Shown: positions 1 to 8,770 of the stretch, one piece after another
Numbering within the stretch: position 1 is the first letter of the stretch
Layout of the letters: the number at the start of each line of letters is the position of its first letter
Source: an uncultured Steroidobacter sp.
GTDB lineage: Bacteria; Pseudomonadota; Gammaproteobacteria; Steroidobacterales; Steroidobacteraceae
Assembly: GCA_937864115.1 (NCBI GenBank)
Contig: CALMII010000017.1
Coordinates: forward strand, 62,001 to 126,000
Reading direction: 5' to 3'
Length of the DNA: 64,000 bases
Translations under genes and position numbers: made by a program
The notes under the pieces: generated by a model
Told to the model about the DNA's origin: nothing
Database searches by the model: none
What the model saw: only the letters and a program-made list of their open reading frames with translations

Positions 1-1526
1 ACATCGCGCATCGCGCGAATGTTCGGATCCGTTTCGATGGAACGCCGCGCGCCCTGCAGGCGATCGTCCGCCGCGGCTTTCAACTGCCTCGCTGGCGTAT
101 CCGCAATGACTTCCTCCTGCAGCGAAATCTCCAGCCTGACGGTCTCGCCGAAGTATTCCGACAACGCCTGCGCCAGTTTTTCCTCGAGCGCGGGCCGATG
201 AAATGCGTCGCCGTCCCGATCCAGCGTCAGGCGGATCTTTCCCGGCTCGCGACCGGCGAGCACGCAATGCGCAGCGAGCTGACTGACGGGCCCGTGCAGA
301 TTCAGACTGCCGACGATGGCACTCCATTCGGTATTCGCTGCACCCTGCTTTACTGCAGGGGCGCTGCGCGTGGGAGCCGCGACGGGCCGCGATTGCGTCG
401 GCGTCACGGCGCCGGGCGACGGCGAAGCTGCAGCGCCGTCATCGGCAACGCCGAACGCAAGCATGCGCAGCAGCACCATCTCGAATCCGGCGCGCGCATC
501 GGGCGCGAGTTCCAGATCGCGCCGGCCGACGATCGCAATCTGATAGAACAGCTGGGTGTCTTCCGGCGTCATGGCCGCGGCGAGACGTTTGTAGGCTTCG
601 ATGTCTTCGGCTTCGTCCAGTTGCAGGTCGGGAACCGCCTGCAGCAACGCAATCTTCTGCAGCACGGCGGCCAGTTCGGCGAGCACCTGGCGATATTCCG
701 GCGCACGTTCGTCGAGTTGCTCGACGCAATCCAGCACCTTCCTGGCATCGCGCGAGACGACGGCATCGATGAGGCCGAATACCTGCGAACGGTCGAGCGA
801 GCCCAGCATGGTGCGGGTGTCTTCAGCGGTCAGCTTCGCGCCGCCGAAGGCGATGACCTGATCCAGAAGACTCAGCGCATCGCGCATGCTGCCTTCGGCA
901 GCGCGCGCCACGAGCCGCAGCGCATCCGGTTCGAAGTCCAGTTTTTCCGCCTGGGCGATCTCGGTGAGGCGCTTGAAGATCATGCCCGGCGGAAAGCGCT
1001 TCAGGCTGAACTGCAGGCAGCGCGACAGCACGGTCACCGGCAGCTTCTGCGGATCGGTGGTCGCGAGCAGGAACTTGACGTGCGGCGGGGGTTCTTCGAG
1101 CGTCTTGAGCAGCGCATTGAACGAATGCGCCGAGAGCATGTGCACTTCGTCGATGAGGTAGACCTTGTAGCGACCGCGGGTCGGCGCGTACTGCACGTTG
1201 TCCAGCAGCTCGCGCGTATCGTCGACCTTGGTGCGCGAGGCGGCGTCGACTTCGATCAGATCGACGAAACGGCCTTCATCGATTTCCTTACACGCCGCGC
1301 ACTGCCCGCACGGCGTCGCCGTCATGCCGGTTTCGCAGTTGAGCGACTTCGCCAGGATGCGCGCGATCGTCGTCTTGCCGACGCCGCGCGTGCCGGTGAA
1401 CAGGAAGGCGTGATGCACCCGCCCCGTCGTCAGCGCATTCGTCAGCGCGCGCATGACGTGCTCCTGACCGGCCAGTTCGCTGAAATTGCGCGGCCGCCAT
1501 TTGCGGGCGAGAGCGAGATAGGACAT
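1..1526 (-). CDS. dnaX: DNA polymerase III subunit gamma/tau (3' end outside window)
   Basis: Clamp-loader ATPase of the replicative polymerase. Translation from the ATG at 1526 begins MSYLALARKWRPRNFSEL, followed by a Walker A (GTRGVGKTT, about residues 45-53), a four-Cys zinc knuckle (C-E-T-G, then CGQCAAC) and the DEVHMLS Walker B/sensor region, all diagnostic of DnaX. About 508 codons are present. The frame stays open to base 1, so the tau C-terminus lies outside the window. The gene sits just downstream of the SRP RNA gene, a common gammaproteobacterial order. No slippery heptamer for gamma production is visible in the part seen. Confidence 0.96.
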   Translation of the reverse strand, partial: MSYLALARKWRPRNFSELAGQEHVMRALTNALTTGRVHHAFLFTGTRGVGKTTIARILAKSLNCETGMTATPCGQCAACKEIDEGRFVDLIEVDAASRTKVDDTRELLDNVQYAPTRGRYKVYLIDEVHMLSAHSFNALLKTLEEPPPHVKFLLATTDPQKLPVTVLSRCLQFSLKRFPPGMIFKRLTEIAQAEKLDFEPDALRLVARAAEGSMRDALSLLDQVIAFGGAKLTAEDTRTMLGSLDRSQVFGLIDAVVSRDARKVLDCVEQLDERAPEYRQVLAELAAVLQKIALLQAVPDLQLDEAEDIEAYKRLAAAMTPEDTQLFYQIAIVGRRDLELAPDARAGFEMVLLRMLAFGVADDGAAASPSPGAVTPTQSRPVAAPTRSAPAVKQGAANTEWSAIVGSLNLHGPVSQLAAHCVLAGREPGKIRLTLDRDGDAFHRPALEEKLAQALSEYFGETVRLEISLQEEVIADTPARQLKAAADDRLQGARRSIETDPNIRAMRD

Positions 1527-1658
1527 GAGGGTGACTGGCGACTGGCGACTGGCAAAATCCGAGGGGCGAACTTTACACGACACTACCAAGACTGTCGGGT
1601 GCAGGTCGCCGGCCACTCTGGCCAGCGGCCAGAAGCCAGTCGCCGCCAGCCGGGCGAC

Positions 1659-1764
1659 GGCCCGCGCCGGCACCTCTCCGGCGCCCGATATCACCGTTAC
1701 CGTTGCTCCCTTCCGGGCCTGGCGGGGTTCGCGGCTGATCGTCGCGGAGAAACCGACGCGAGCC
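1659..1764 (-). ncRNA. ffs: Signal recognition particle RNA (4.5S type)
   Basis: The minus strand carries the universally conserved SRP RNA apical core, GCCAGGCCCGGAAGGGAGCA (about 1704-1723), which contains the GGAA tetraloop and the asymmetric loop bound by Ffh. The ends pair perfectly: 5' GGCUCGCGUCGG (1764-1753) with 3' CCGGCGCGGGCC (1670-1659), a 12-bp closing stem that extends a few more pairs outward. This gives a roughly 106-nt hairpin RNA, the size of bacterial 4.5S RNA. It lies upstream of dnaX in the same orientation. The exact ends are inferred from pairing. Confidence 0.93.
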
Positions 1765-1864
1765 GCCATAGGACCAGGAGGGACCGAAGCGGCATTCGGG
1801 CGAGGCCCGAAAAAGAGGCGCGGAATATAGCAGCCGCGACCGGCAGCGGATAGCCGACGACCGA

Positions 1865-2344
1865 TTAACCCCGCCCGCGATACGCCGCGACGCCTTGATC
1901 CGGAATCCACAGCTCCGCCGGCGGCTTGCCCGTCTGCCAGAAAACGTCGATGGGAATTCCGCCGCGGGGATACCAGTACCCGCCGATCCGCAGCCAGCGC
2001 GGCGACAGGAACTGCACGAGACGATCGGCGATCGCGATCGTGCAGTCCTCGTGAAACGCGCCGTGATTGCGGAACGAGCCCAGGTACAGCTTCAGCGACT
2101 TGCTTTCGACCAGCCACTTGCGCGGCACGTAGTCGATCACCAGATGCGCGAAATCCGGCTGACCCGTGACGGGACACAGCGACGTGAACTCCGGCGCCGT
2201 AAACCGCGCGAGATAGGTCTTGTCGGGATGCGGATTCGGCACGCGCTCGAGCGTCGCCGCCTCCGGCGACTGCGGCCAGGCAACTTCCTTCCCCAGCAGT
2301 GATACTGGCGGCTCCGCTGAGCCGCTGCCCTTGCGCCTGGCCAT
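1865..2344 (-). CDS. queF: NADPH-dependent preQ0 reductase
   Basis: Reduces 7-cyano-7-deazaguanine (preQ0) to preQ1 for queuosine in tRNA. At 159 aa it matches the short single-domain QueF type. Visible hallmarks are the nucleophilic Cys57 in [11 protein letters not shown] and the QueF motif [16 protein letters not shown] followed by HED, which contributes catalytic or binding residues. It lies 12 bp downstream of the PIN-PhoH gene and is probably the last gene of a gcvR-bcp-PhoH-queF run. It ends about 100 bp before the SRP RNA gene. Confidence 0.95.
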   Translation of the reverse strand: MARRKGSGSAEPPVSLLGKEVAWPQSPEAATLERVPNPHPDKTYLARFTAPEFTSLCPVTGQPDFAHLVIDYVPRKWLVESKSLKLYLGSFRNHGAFHEDCTIAIADRLVQFLSPRWLRIGGYWYPRGGIPIDVFWQTGKPPAELWIPDQGVAAYRGRG

Positions 2345-2356
2345 CCGCGAAATCTC

Positions 2357-3820
2357 CTACAGGTTGTCCGATGCGTAATCCGCGAGCCGCGAGCGTTCGC
2401 CGCGGGTCAATGTGATGTGCCCCGCATGCTCCCAGCCGCTGAAGCGATTCACGACGTAGGTCAGACCGGAAGTCGTTTCCGTCAGATACGGCGTATCGAT
2501 CTGCGCGATATTGCCCAGGCACACGAGCTTGGTGCCCGGGCCGGCGCGCGTCACGAGCGCCTTCATCTGTTTCGGCGTCAGGTTCTGCGCCTCGTCGAGA
2601 ATCAGGAAGCGGTTGAGGAACGTACGGCCGCGCATGAAGTTCAGCGAACGGATCTTGATGCGGTTGCGCAGCAGATCGTTGGTCGCCGCCCTGCCCCAGT
2701 TGCCGCCTTCCTGGCTCTGGGTCAGCACTTCGAGGTTGTCCATCAGCGCGCCCATCCACGGCTCCATCTTTTCTTCTTCCGTGCCGGGCAGGAAGCCGAT
2801 GTCTTCGCCGAGCGGAATCGTCACGCGCGTCATGATGATTTCGCTGTAGCGGTTGCTTTCCAGCGTCTGCGCCAGACCCGCCGCGAGCGTCAGGAGCGTC
2901 TTGCCCGTGCCGGCGGGGCCGAGAATGGTGACGAAATCGATCTCGGGATCGAGCAGCAGGTTCAGCGCGAAATTCTGTTCGCGATTGCGGGCCGTGATGC
3001 CCCAGATACCGTGGCGTTCGTTGCGATAGTCGCGCACCAGTTCGAGCACCGCGCCGTTGCCGTCGATGCGGCGCACCAGCGCCTCGAGCCCGTTGGGATC
3101 CTTCTGATGCAGGAACTGGTTGGCATGCCAGTCGCGCACCATCGGCCCCTGCACGCGATAGAACGTGCGCGCGTGCTCCTGCCAGGAGTGCATGTTCTTG
3201 CCATGCTTCTCCCAGAAGTTGGCTGGCAGTTCCAGCGAACCGGTGTACAGCAGGTCCGCGTCTTCGATCGTCTTGTCGCTGTAGTAGTCCTCGGCCTGCA
3301 CGCCGATGATCGACGCCTTGATGCGCAGGTTGATGTCCTTGGACACCAGCGTGACGCGCGCATCGGGATGCTCCTTCTGCAGCGCCAGCGCCTGGCCGAG
3401 AATGGCATTGTCGGCGCCGTGTCCCGGCAAGGTCGCCGGCAGTCCGCCGCTCAGTACCCTGGTCTGGAAGAACAACCGGCCGCTCGGACGCTTCTTGTGG
3501 CCGTTGAGCTGGTTGGTGCTGGGCAGCGGCAATCCCTTGTCGATCTCGTTCTTCTTCGCGCCTTCCATCAGCTCGTCGAGGAAGCGGCTCACCTGGCGCA
3601 CGTTGCGCGCGGCTTCCGACAGGCCCTTCTTACCCGCATCGAGCTCTTCCAGCACGATCATGGGAATGAAGATGTCGTGTTCTTCGAAACGGAAAATCGC
3701 GGTGGGATCGTGCATCAGCACGTTGGTGTCGAGGACGAAGATGCGTCGTTCCCGACTGACTTTACGGCCGCGCGCAGCGCTGCGGCCGCGTCCGGATTCA
3801 GAGGTGTCGCCTTTGATCAT
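2357..3820 (-). CDS. PIN domain plus PhoH-like ATPase (PhoH2 type)
   Basis: A 487-aa two-domain protein. An N-terminal PIN ribonuclease domain (about residues 27-180) begins RIFVLDTNVLMHDPTA and has conserved acidic residues (LDTNV, EELDAGKKG). The C-terminal PhoH-type P-loop ATPase has a Walker A, GPAGTGKT, at 301-308 and a Walker B, FLILDEAQN, near 400. This PIN-PhoH architecture is known for RNA unwinding and cleavage. The first 25 residues are basic and low in complexity. The gene lies between bcp and queF on the same strand. The biological substrate cannot be read from the sequence. Confidence 0.93.
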   Translation of the reverse strand: MIKGDTSESGRGRSAARGRKVSRERRIFVLDTNVLMHDPTAIFRFEEHDIFIPMIVLEELDAGKKGLSEAARNVRQVSRFLDELMEGAKKNEIDKGLPLPSTNQLNGHKKRPSGRLFFQTRVLSGGLPATLPGHGADNAILGQALALQKEHPDARVTLVSKDINLRIKASIIGVQAEDYYSDKTIEDADLLYTGSLELPANFWEKHGKNMHSWQEHARTFYRVQGPMVRDWHANQFLHQKDPNGLEALVRRIDGNGAVLELVRDYRNERHGIWGITARNREQNFALNLLLDPEIDFVTILGPAGTGKTLLTLAAGLAQTLESNRYSEIIMTRVTIPLGEDIGFLPGTEEEKMEPWMGALMDNLEVLTQSQEGGNWGRAATNDLLRNRIKIRSLNFMRGRTFLNRFLILDEAQNLTPKQMKALVTRAGPGTKLVCLGNIAQIDTPYLTETTSGLTYVVNRFSGWEHAGHITLTRGERSRLADYASDNL

Positions 3821-3893
3821 GGATATCTGGGAGCCTCCGTGTTGAGGGCAGGGAAATCTTCAGAACGGCTCGACGGGCGACCGGTCGGTTGCA

Positions 3894-4367
3894 TCAGAGG
3901 GCTTTCACTGCAGTCAGTACCTCCTGCACGTGTCCCGGAACCTTCACCTTGCGCCACTCGCGCCTGAGCACGCCGTCGGCATCGACAAGGAATGTGCTTC
4001 GTTCGACGCCCATGTACTTGCGGCCGTACAGGGTCTTTTCCTTCCAGACTTCGAACAGCTCGCAGACCGTGCGGTCTTCGTCCGAAAGCAGTTCGAACGG
4101 GAACGACATCTTCGCCTTGAACTTCTCATGCGACGCCAGCGAATCCGGCGAAATCCCGACGACCACGGCGCCCGCTTTTTTGAAAGCGGCATGCAGGTCG
4201 CGGAAATCCTCGCCTTCCCTGGTACATCCCGCGGTGTTGTCCTTGGGATAGAAGTAGATGACGAGCGCTTTGCCCGCCGCATCGGACGATCTGAAAGTCT
4301 TGCCGCCCGTGGCCGGCAGCGAAAAGGCGGGAATCTTCTTGTCCAGCGTTGCTGAGCGGGTCGGCAT
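3894..4367 (-). CDS. bcp: Peroxiredoxin, PrxQ/Bcp family
   Basis: Thiol peroxidase of 157 aa. The peroxidatic Cys48 lies in YPKDNTAGCTREGEDF, the TxxC active-site signature. The usual nearby resolving Cys five residues on (C-x4-C of E. coli Bcp) is absent: position 53 is Glu. A second Cys occurs at about 102 (RTVCELF) and could serve as resolving Cys in another helix, or the enzyme could be 1-Cys. It is 21 bp downstream of gcvR and same-strand, an arrangement also common elsewhere in gammaproteobacteria. Confidence 0.93.
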   Translation of the reverse strand: MPTRSATLDKKIPAFSLPATGGKTFRSSDAAGKALVIYFYPKDNTAGCTREGEDFRDLHAAFKKAGAVVVGISPDSLASHEKFKAKMSFPFELLSDEDRTVCELFEVWKEKTLYGRKYMGVERSTFLVDADGVLRREWRKVKVPGHVQEVLTAVKAL

Positions 4368-4388
4368 TGGCGCTTGGGTTCAGGCCTT

Positions 4389-4916
4389 CTAGGACTTCAG
4401 CGGTTCGAGAATGGCATCCAGGTTGAACTGGTCGCAGAAGTCCATGAACTCCTCGCGCAGTGCCGCAATGTGGATCTTGGACGGAATGTGCGCGACGAGC
4501 TGGACGGCGAACATCGGCGCCCCGGTATGCGCAGCGGCGTAGCTGCGGGTGTTCAGCTCGGCAATGTCGATGCCGCGCGAACTGAAAAAGCCGGCAAGGT
4601 TGAACACGATGCCCGGCTGGTCCAGGCACACGACATCGACGGAATAGGTGACGACGTCCTTGCGCGGCGCGCGCTGCTCGGTCCGCCGCACGCTGATCGT
4701 GATGCCGGTGGAGTCGCTGAGCTTCTTGAGTTCCGTCTCCAGCTTCGCCAGCGTGTGCCAGTTGCCCGAGACCAGCAGCAGCATCGCAAACTCGCTGCCG
4801 AGCGCGCTCATGCGACTGTCGACGATGTTGCCGGAACAATCGAGCACGACCCTCGTGAGGTCGTAGACCAGGCCGGTGCGATCGCCGCCCAGCGCGGAAA
4901 TGACGATGAATTGCAT
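4389..4916 (-). CDS. gcvR: Glycine cleavage system regulator GcvR-like (two ACT domains)
   Basis: A 175-aa protein made of two ACT domains: one starting MQFIVISALGGDRTGLVYDL and one around VDVVCLDQPGIVFNLAGFF. This is the architecture of GcvR, which antagonises GcvA in control of the gcv operon. The ATG at 4916 is chosen because it fits the family start. The frame stays open far upstream, but that extension would run antisense through dapA and the tRNA. It is divergent from dapA, with about 160 bp between start codons. Confidence 0.88.
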   Translation of the reverse strand: MQFIVISALGGDRTGLVYDLTRVVLDCSGNIVDSRMSALGSEFAMLLLVSGNWHTLAKLETELKKLSDSTGITISVRRTEQRAPRKDVVTYSVDVVCLDQPGIVFNLAGFFSSRGIDIAELNTRSYAAAHTGAPMFAVQLVAHIPSKIHIAALREEFMDFCDQFNLDAILEPLKS

Positions 4917-5075
4917 CCCTGAACGCAGTGACTGTGTTGACTGCGGGCGAGTGTACAGGCTGCGGCAGTCGCGATCTATGCGGCTTGCAGTCGTGCGCAA
5001 AACGATCGGCCAGCGGACTTGCAGCAGCCGCGCCGCGGCCAGTACGATCCTGCTCTCCTCGCAGCAAGGATTCCC

Positions 5076-5957
5076 ATGTTCAGCGGCAGCATTGTGGCCA
5101 TCGTCACGCCCATGCAGGCGGACGGTGCAGTCGATTTCGGCGCGCTCGATCGACTCGTCCAGTTCCACCTCGACAATGGCACCGACGGCATCGTCGCGGT
5201 CGGCACGACCGGCGAGTCGGCAACGCTCGATGCCGATGAGCACATCGAAGTCGTGCGCAGGACCGTCATCAAGGCCGCCAAACGCATTCCCGTCATCGCG
5301 GGCACCGGCGGCAATGCGACGACCGAGGCCATCGATCTCACGCGCCGGGCGAAAGAGGTCGGCGCCGATGCCTGCCTGCTCGTTACGCCCTACTACAACA
5401 AGCCCACGCAGGAAGGGTTGTATCGCCACTTCAAGGCGGTCGCCGATGCGGTGCAGATTCCTCTGATCCTGTACAACGTGCCCGGCCGCACCGCCTGCGA
5501 CATGCAGCCGGAAACCGTCGCGCGCCTGACCGAGGTCGCCAGCATCGTGGGCCTCAAGGAAGCCAGCGGCTCGCTGGAACGCAACCGCAAGCTCGTCTCC
5601 CTGGTCGGCAGCCGGCTCGACCTGCTGAGCGGCGACGACGACATCGCGGTCGAAAGCACGCTGGCGGGTTTCAAGGGCGTCATTTCCGTGACGGCCAATA
5701 TCGCTCCGCAAGCCATGCACGATGCCATCGCCGCGGCGCTGGCGGGCAATACCGATGCGGCCCGTCGCATCAACGACACCCTGGTCCCGCTGCACAAGGC
5801 CCTGTTCCTGGAATCGAATCCGATTCCGGCGAAGTGGGCGTTGGCGCGAATGGGGCTGATGGCTGACGGAATCAGGCTTCCCCTGACCCCCTTCGCCGCT
5901 CCCTTCCACAGCCAGGTACTGGACGCCCTGCGGACCGCCGGAATCACGTTTGCCTGA
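5076..5957 (+). CDS. dapA: 4-hydroxy-tetrahydrodipicolinate synthase
   Basis: Condenses pyruvate with aspartate semialdehyde in lysine and diaminopimelate synthesis. The 293-aa TIM-barrel protein shows the Schiff-base lysine in GLKEASGS, the catalytic tyrosine in LILYNVPGRT, and the GTTGESAT phosphate/pyruvate-binding loop. The ATG at 5076 is preceded by AAGGA (5066-5070) at good spacing. An upstream in-frame start exists but lacks such a site. It is followed 63 bp later by tRNA-Ser rather than by bamC, the usual neighbour in enterics. Confidence 0.96.
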   Translation: MFSGSIVAIVTPMQADGAVDFGALDRLVQFHLDNGTDGIVAVGTTGESATLDADEHIEVVRRTVIKAAKRIPVIAGTGGNATTEAIDLTRRAKEVGADACLLVTPYYNKPTQEGLYRHFKAVADAVQIPLILYNVPGRTACDMQPETVARLTEVASIVGLKEASGSLERNRKLVSLVGSRLDLLSGDDDIAVESTLAGFKGVISVTANIAPQAMHDAIAAALAGNTDAARRINDTLVPLHKALFLESNPIPAKWALARMGLMADGIRLPLTPFAAPFHSQVLDALRTAGITFA

Positions 5958-6020
5958 ACCGCGTTTGCCTGCGGCCCAGCCCGGCGTGTAACCTTCGCGC
6001 CCCAGCGATTTTCCAGCCGC

Positions 6021-6112
6021 GGAAAGGTGGCCGAGTGGTCGAAGGCGCTGGACTGGAATTCCAGTAACATCTTCACGGGTGTTCGTGGGTTCGAATCCCA
6101 CCCTTTCCGCCA
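6021..6112 (+). tRNA. tRNA-Ser (anticodon GGA)
   Basis: A 92-nt class II tRNA. The acceptor arms GGAAAGG and CCTTTCC pair. The D-arm region is GCCGAGTGGTCGAAGGC, and the anticodon stem CTGGA/TCCAG encloses the loop CTGGAAT with anticodon GGA. A long variable arm follows (TAACATCTTCACGGGTGTTCG), then the T arm TGGGTTCGAATCCCA and an encoded CCA at 6110-6112. It decodes UCC and UCU. tRNA-Ser 3' ends are frequent integration sites; see the repeats just downstream. Confidence 0.97.
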
Positions 6113-6169
6113 TTTCAAGGACTTGCGAGGCCAGGTCAAGACTGAACCTCGCAGTGTTCCTCCCAAATG

Positions 6170-6202
6170 TTTCCATTTGGTTTCCACTTTTTTTCCACGA
6201 AC
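6170..6202 (+). repeat. Three 11-bp-spaced TTTCCA direct repeats downstream of tRNA-Ser
   Basis: TTTCCA occurs at 6170, 6181 and 6192, so the copies are exactly 11 bp (one helical turn) apart. The flanking bases are T-rich (TTTCCATTTGG, TTTCCACTTTT, TTTCCACGAAC). The array lies about 58 bp after the tRNA CCA end in the gap before the next gene. It looks like protein-binding iterons, for example integrase arm-type sites left beside a tRNA attachment site. No integrase gene is present. Confidence 0.45.
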
Positions 6203-6267
6203 AATGACGCAGGTCGCTCCGCGCCGGTGACACGGACGCAATCCGAACCGTCACCGCTGCGTAAGTA

Positions 6268-6918
6268 TCACGGCGGCTCTCTCCCTCCCGCCACCGGCAG
6301 ATGCCATCCCCAACGAATCGCCATCATGCGAAGGCTGAAACAGACGAGTCCGCCGCAGAGCGCGGAGACGATCACGGGAACGTTCAGCATGTGGCCGCCC
6401 GCGACGATGCCGGCGCCGACAAGAGCGGCGACTGCGTAGAGATCCGAGCGCAGCACGGCAGGAATCTCGGCGAGCAGTACGTCGCGGGCCACTCCGCCGC
6501 CGATGCCTGTGAGCATGCCCAGGAGCGCAGCCATGAGCGGACTCAATCCGAATGCCAGCGCCTTCTCCGTGCCGGCGACTGCGAACAGGGCCAGTCCCAT
6601 GGCATCCAGCAACCGCACCGGGTTGCGGAGCCGCTCGATCCAGGCAGACCAGAAAAAAGCGCTCACGCCCGCCACGAGCGATACGGTCAGATAGCGCCAG
6701 TCTTTCAATGCCGCCGGCGGCGTCGCGCCGATCAGCAGGTCACGCAGGATTCCGCCGGACGTGGACGCGGCGAACGACAGCACCAGGACGCCGAACAGGT
6801 CGAGGCGACGCCGGATTCCCGCCATGGCGCCGCTGAGTGCGAACGCAAATGTTCCTCCCAGATCGAGAATGAGGACGAGCGTCCGCTGCAGTTCCAGGTT
6901 CGCTTGCAGATCGATCAT
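6268..6918 (-). CDS. Trimeric intracellular cation channel family (UPF0126) protein
   Basis: A 216-aa integral membrane protein with two repeats of three helices. Each repeat carries the family's Gly-rich signature: FALSGAMAGIRRRLDLFGV with TSGGILRDLL in the first, and ALFAVAGTEKAL with GIGGGVARDVL in the second. This is the UPF0126/TRIC family of small cation (K+) channels. It starts 3 bp after the nhaA stop, so it is cotranscribed with the antiporter, which suggests a shared role in ion homeostasis. Confidence 0.9.
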   Translation of the reverse strand: MIDLQANLELQRTLVLILDLGGTFAFALSGAMAGIRRRLDLFGVLVLSFAASTSGGILRDLLIGATPPAALKDWRYLTVSLVAGVSAFFWSAWIERLRNPVRLLDAMGLALFAVAGTEKALAFGLSPLMAALLGMLTGIGGGVARDVLLAEIPAVLRSDLYAVAALVGAGIVAGGHMLNVPVIVSALCGGLVCFSLRMMAIRWGWHLPVAGGREPP

Positions 6919-6921
6919 CGA

Positions 6922-8754
6922 CTATGAAACCGACGCCGTCGCGCCTTGCGAATCGCGGGCGCGCGCGTTCCACAGCACGGCCACGCCGCCGATCGCAGCC
7001 GCGATGGAAGCCGCGAACACGGCGATCTTCGCCGCCGCGAAGTCCGAAGCCACCGGGAATGCCTGCGCGGCGATGAACAGCGACATCGTGAAGCCGATGC
7101 CGGACAGCACGCCGGCGCCTGCGACCTGACGCCACGTGTATTCCGGCGCCTTGCGCGCCACGCCGCAGCCGACCGCAAGAAGACAGAACAGGGTCATGCC
7201 GAGCGGCTTGCCGATCACGAGGCCGCAGAAGATCGCCAGCATCAGCGGTTCGTGACCCGCGAACACGCCGCCGCTGATCACGACGCCTGCATTCGCCAGC
7301 GCGAACAGGGGCAGCACGAAATAGCTGGAACTGGGCGCGACGTGTCGCAGCACGCGATCGGCCGGCGACTCGATCCGGTCATGAATCGCATCCAGGGCGC
7401 GCAACGCGGGAAGCGACGGACCGTTGCGAAGCACTTCATCGCCGCGGCTCGCCTCCGCGGCGACGATGACGTTGGCCTGCGTCATCAGGGCCTTCAGATG
7501 CGGCGGCGGGCGCGTCGGGATGAACAGCGCGAGGATCACGCCGGCAAGCGTCGCATGCACGCCGGAGGCATGAATGCAGATCCATAGCGCGATGCCGATC
7601 AGCAGATACGGAGCGATGCGGTAGACATGCGCGCGATTGAGAAACGCGAGCGTCGCCGTGAGCGCGGCAGCGACCGCGAGATAGCCGAAGTTGATCTGCG
7701 AGCTGTAGAAGATCGCGACGACCGAAATCGCGCCGATGTCGTCCACGATCGTCGCCGCCGTCAGGAAGATGCGCAGTTCGATCGGCACGCGGCGGCCCAT
7801 CATCGCAATCAGTGCGACCGCGAACGCCGTGTCGGTCGCCATCGGTACGCCCCAGCCATGACTCCACCGCCCTTCGGGAATCAGCAGCGAATACAGGATC
7901 GTCGGCACGATCATGCCGCCCAGTGCGGCTGCGATCGGCATTGCCGCGGAGCGCAGCGTGGCCAGATGACCCACCGTGAATTCGCGCTTGATCTCGAGTC
8001 CGACGATGAGAAAGAAAATCGACAGCAGGCCGTGATTGATCCAGTCGAGCGCAGGCATGCGCAGCGCGCCGCCGGCCACTTCGATCGCCCACGGCTGTTC
8101 CCAGAAGGCAGCGAACTGCGGGCCCCAGGGCGAATTGCTGATGACGACCGCCAGTACCGACATCAGCAGCAACAGCACGCCCGCGGAGGGCGCCCATGCG
8201 GCAAAGTCGAGCGCGGCCGCGCGAACCCGATGACCCAGCGAACCCAGCATGGCATCCGCCAGCGAACTTTCATCCCACGGTCCGTCGTAACGGCGGCCAT
8301 TGATGAAGAAAGTCGGCGTGAACTTCACGCCGCTCGCGTGTGAACTCGCGATGTCGGCTTCCACCGCAGCCGCAGCGGCCTCGGCGCGCTCGCGATCCTG
8401 GCTGTCGACGCCCAGGTCGGCCGCGACGACCTGCAGATCTTCCTGCGTCAGCACACCGGAGCGCGTCATCAGCGCGATGTGCGCGCGCCAGAACTGTTCT
8501 TCGTCCCCGGCCTGCTCCACGAGTTCGGCAGCCTGCCGGGCAATGTCGCTGCCTGTCAGCGGCCGATGCCGAAAGACGTAGCGCATGCGCCCGCCGAACC
8601 GGTCGCGCAGTGCGGCGATGCGGGCATTCGCGGCGCGGCAATGCGGGCAGGCATAGCTGCCGTACTCGACGACCGTGAATTCAGCAGTCGCAGGTCCGAG
8701 GATGTGATCCCTGGTGGGGTCGACAGACCAGTCGAGCCGGTCGTGCGTAAACAT
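6922..8754 (-). CDS. nhaA: Thioredoxin-like/DsbA domain fused to Na+/H+ antiporter NhaA
   Basis: A 610-aa fusion. Residues about 1-180 form a DsbA-type thioredoxin fold with a CPHC redox motif at 36-39 and a cis-Pro region near KFTPTFFINGRRY. The rest is a full NhaA antiporter with many membrane helices. It includes MATDTAFAVALIAMMG and the paired aspartates in TIVDDIGAISVV, equivalent to the E. coli Asp133 region and Asp163/164. No signal peptide precedes the thioredoxin domain, so it should sit in the cytoplasm, where the N-terminus of NhaA lies. The function of the fused redox domain is unknown. Confidence 0.92.
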   Translation of the reverse strand: MFTHDRLDWSVDPTRDHILGPATAEFTVVEYGSYACPHCRAANARIAALRDRFGGRMRYVFRHRPLTGSDIARQAAELVEQAGDEEQFWRAHIALMTRSGVLTQEDLQVVAADLGVDSQDRERAEAAAAAVEADIASSHASGVKFTPTFFINGRRYDGPWDESSLADAMLGSLGHRVRAAALDFAAWAPSAGVLLLLMSVLAVVISNSPWGPQFAAFWEQPWAIEVAGGALRMPALDWINHGLLSIFFLIVGLEIKREFTVGHLATLRSAAMPIAAALGGMIVPTILYSLLIPEGRWSHGWGVPMATDTAFAVALIAMMGRRVPIELRIFLTAATIVDDIGAISVVAIFYSSQINFGYLAVAAALTATLAFLNRAHVYRIAPYLLIGIALWICIHASGVHATLAGVILALFIPTRPPPHLKALMTQANVIVAAEASRGDEVLRNGPSLPALRALDAIHDRIESPADRVLRHVAPSSSYFVLPLFALANAGVVISGGVFAGHEPLMLAIFCGLVIGKPLGMTLFCLLAVGCGVARKAPEYTWRQVAGAGVLSGIGFTMSLFIAAQAFPVASDFAAAKIAVFAASIAAAIGGVAVLWNARARDSQGATASVS

Positions 8755-8770
8755 CGAACGCGGAGCGACT

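Noticed and set aside
198..1853. 551-codon plus-strand open frame
   Set aside because: It is antisense to dnaX and to the SRP RNA gene; no recognisable protein and a composition (Arg/His/Gln-rich) typical of shadows in GC-rich DNA.
4917..6254. N-terminal extension of gcvR to a 621-codon frame
   Set aside because: It runs antisense through dapA and tRNA-Ser; the two-ACT protein is complete from 4916.
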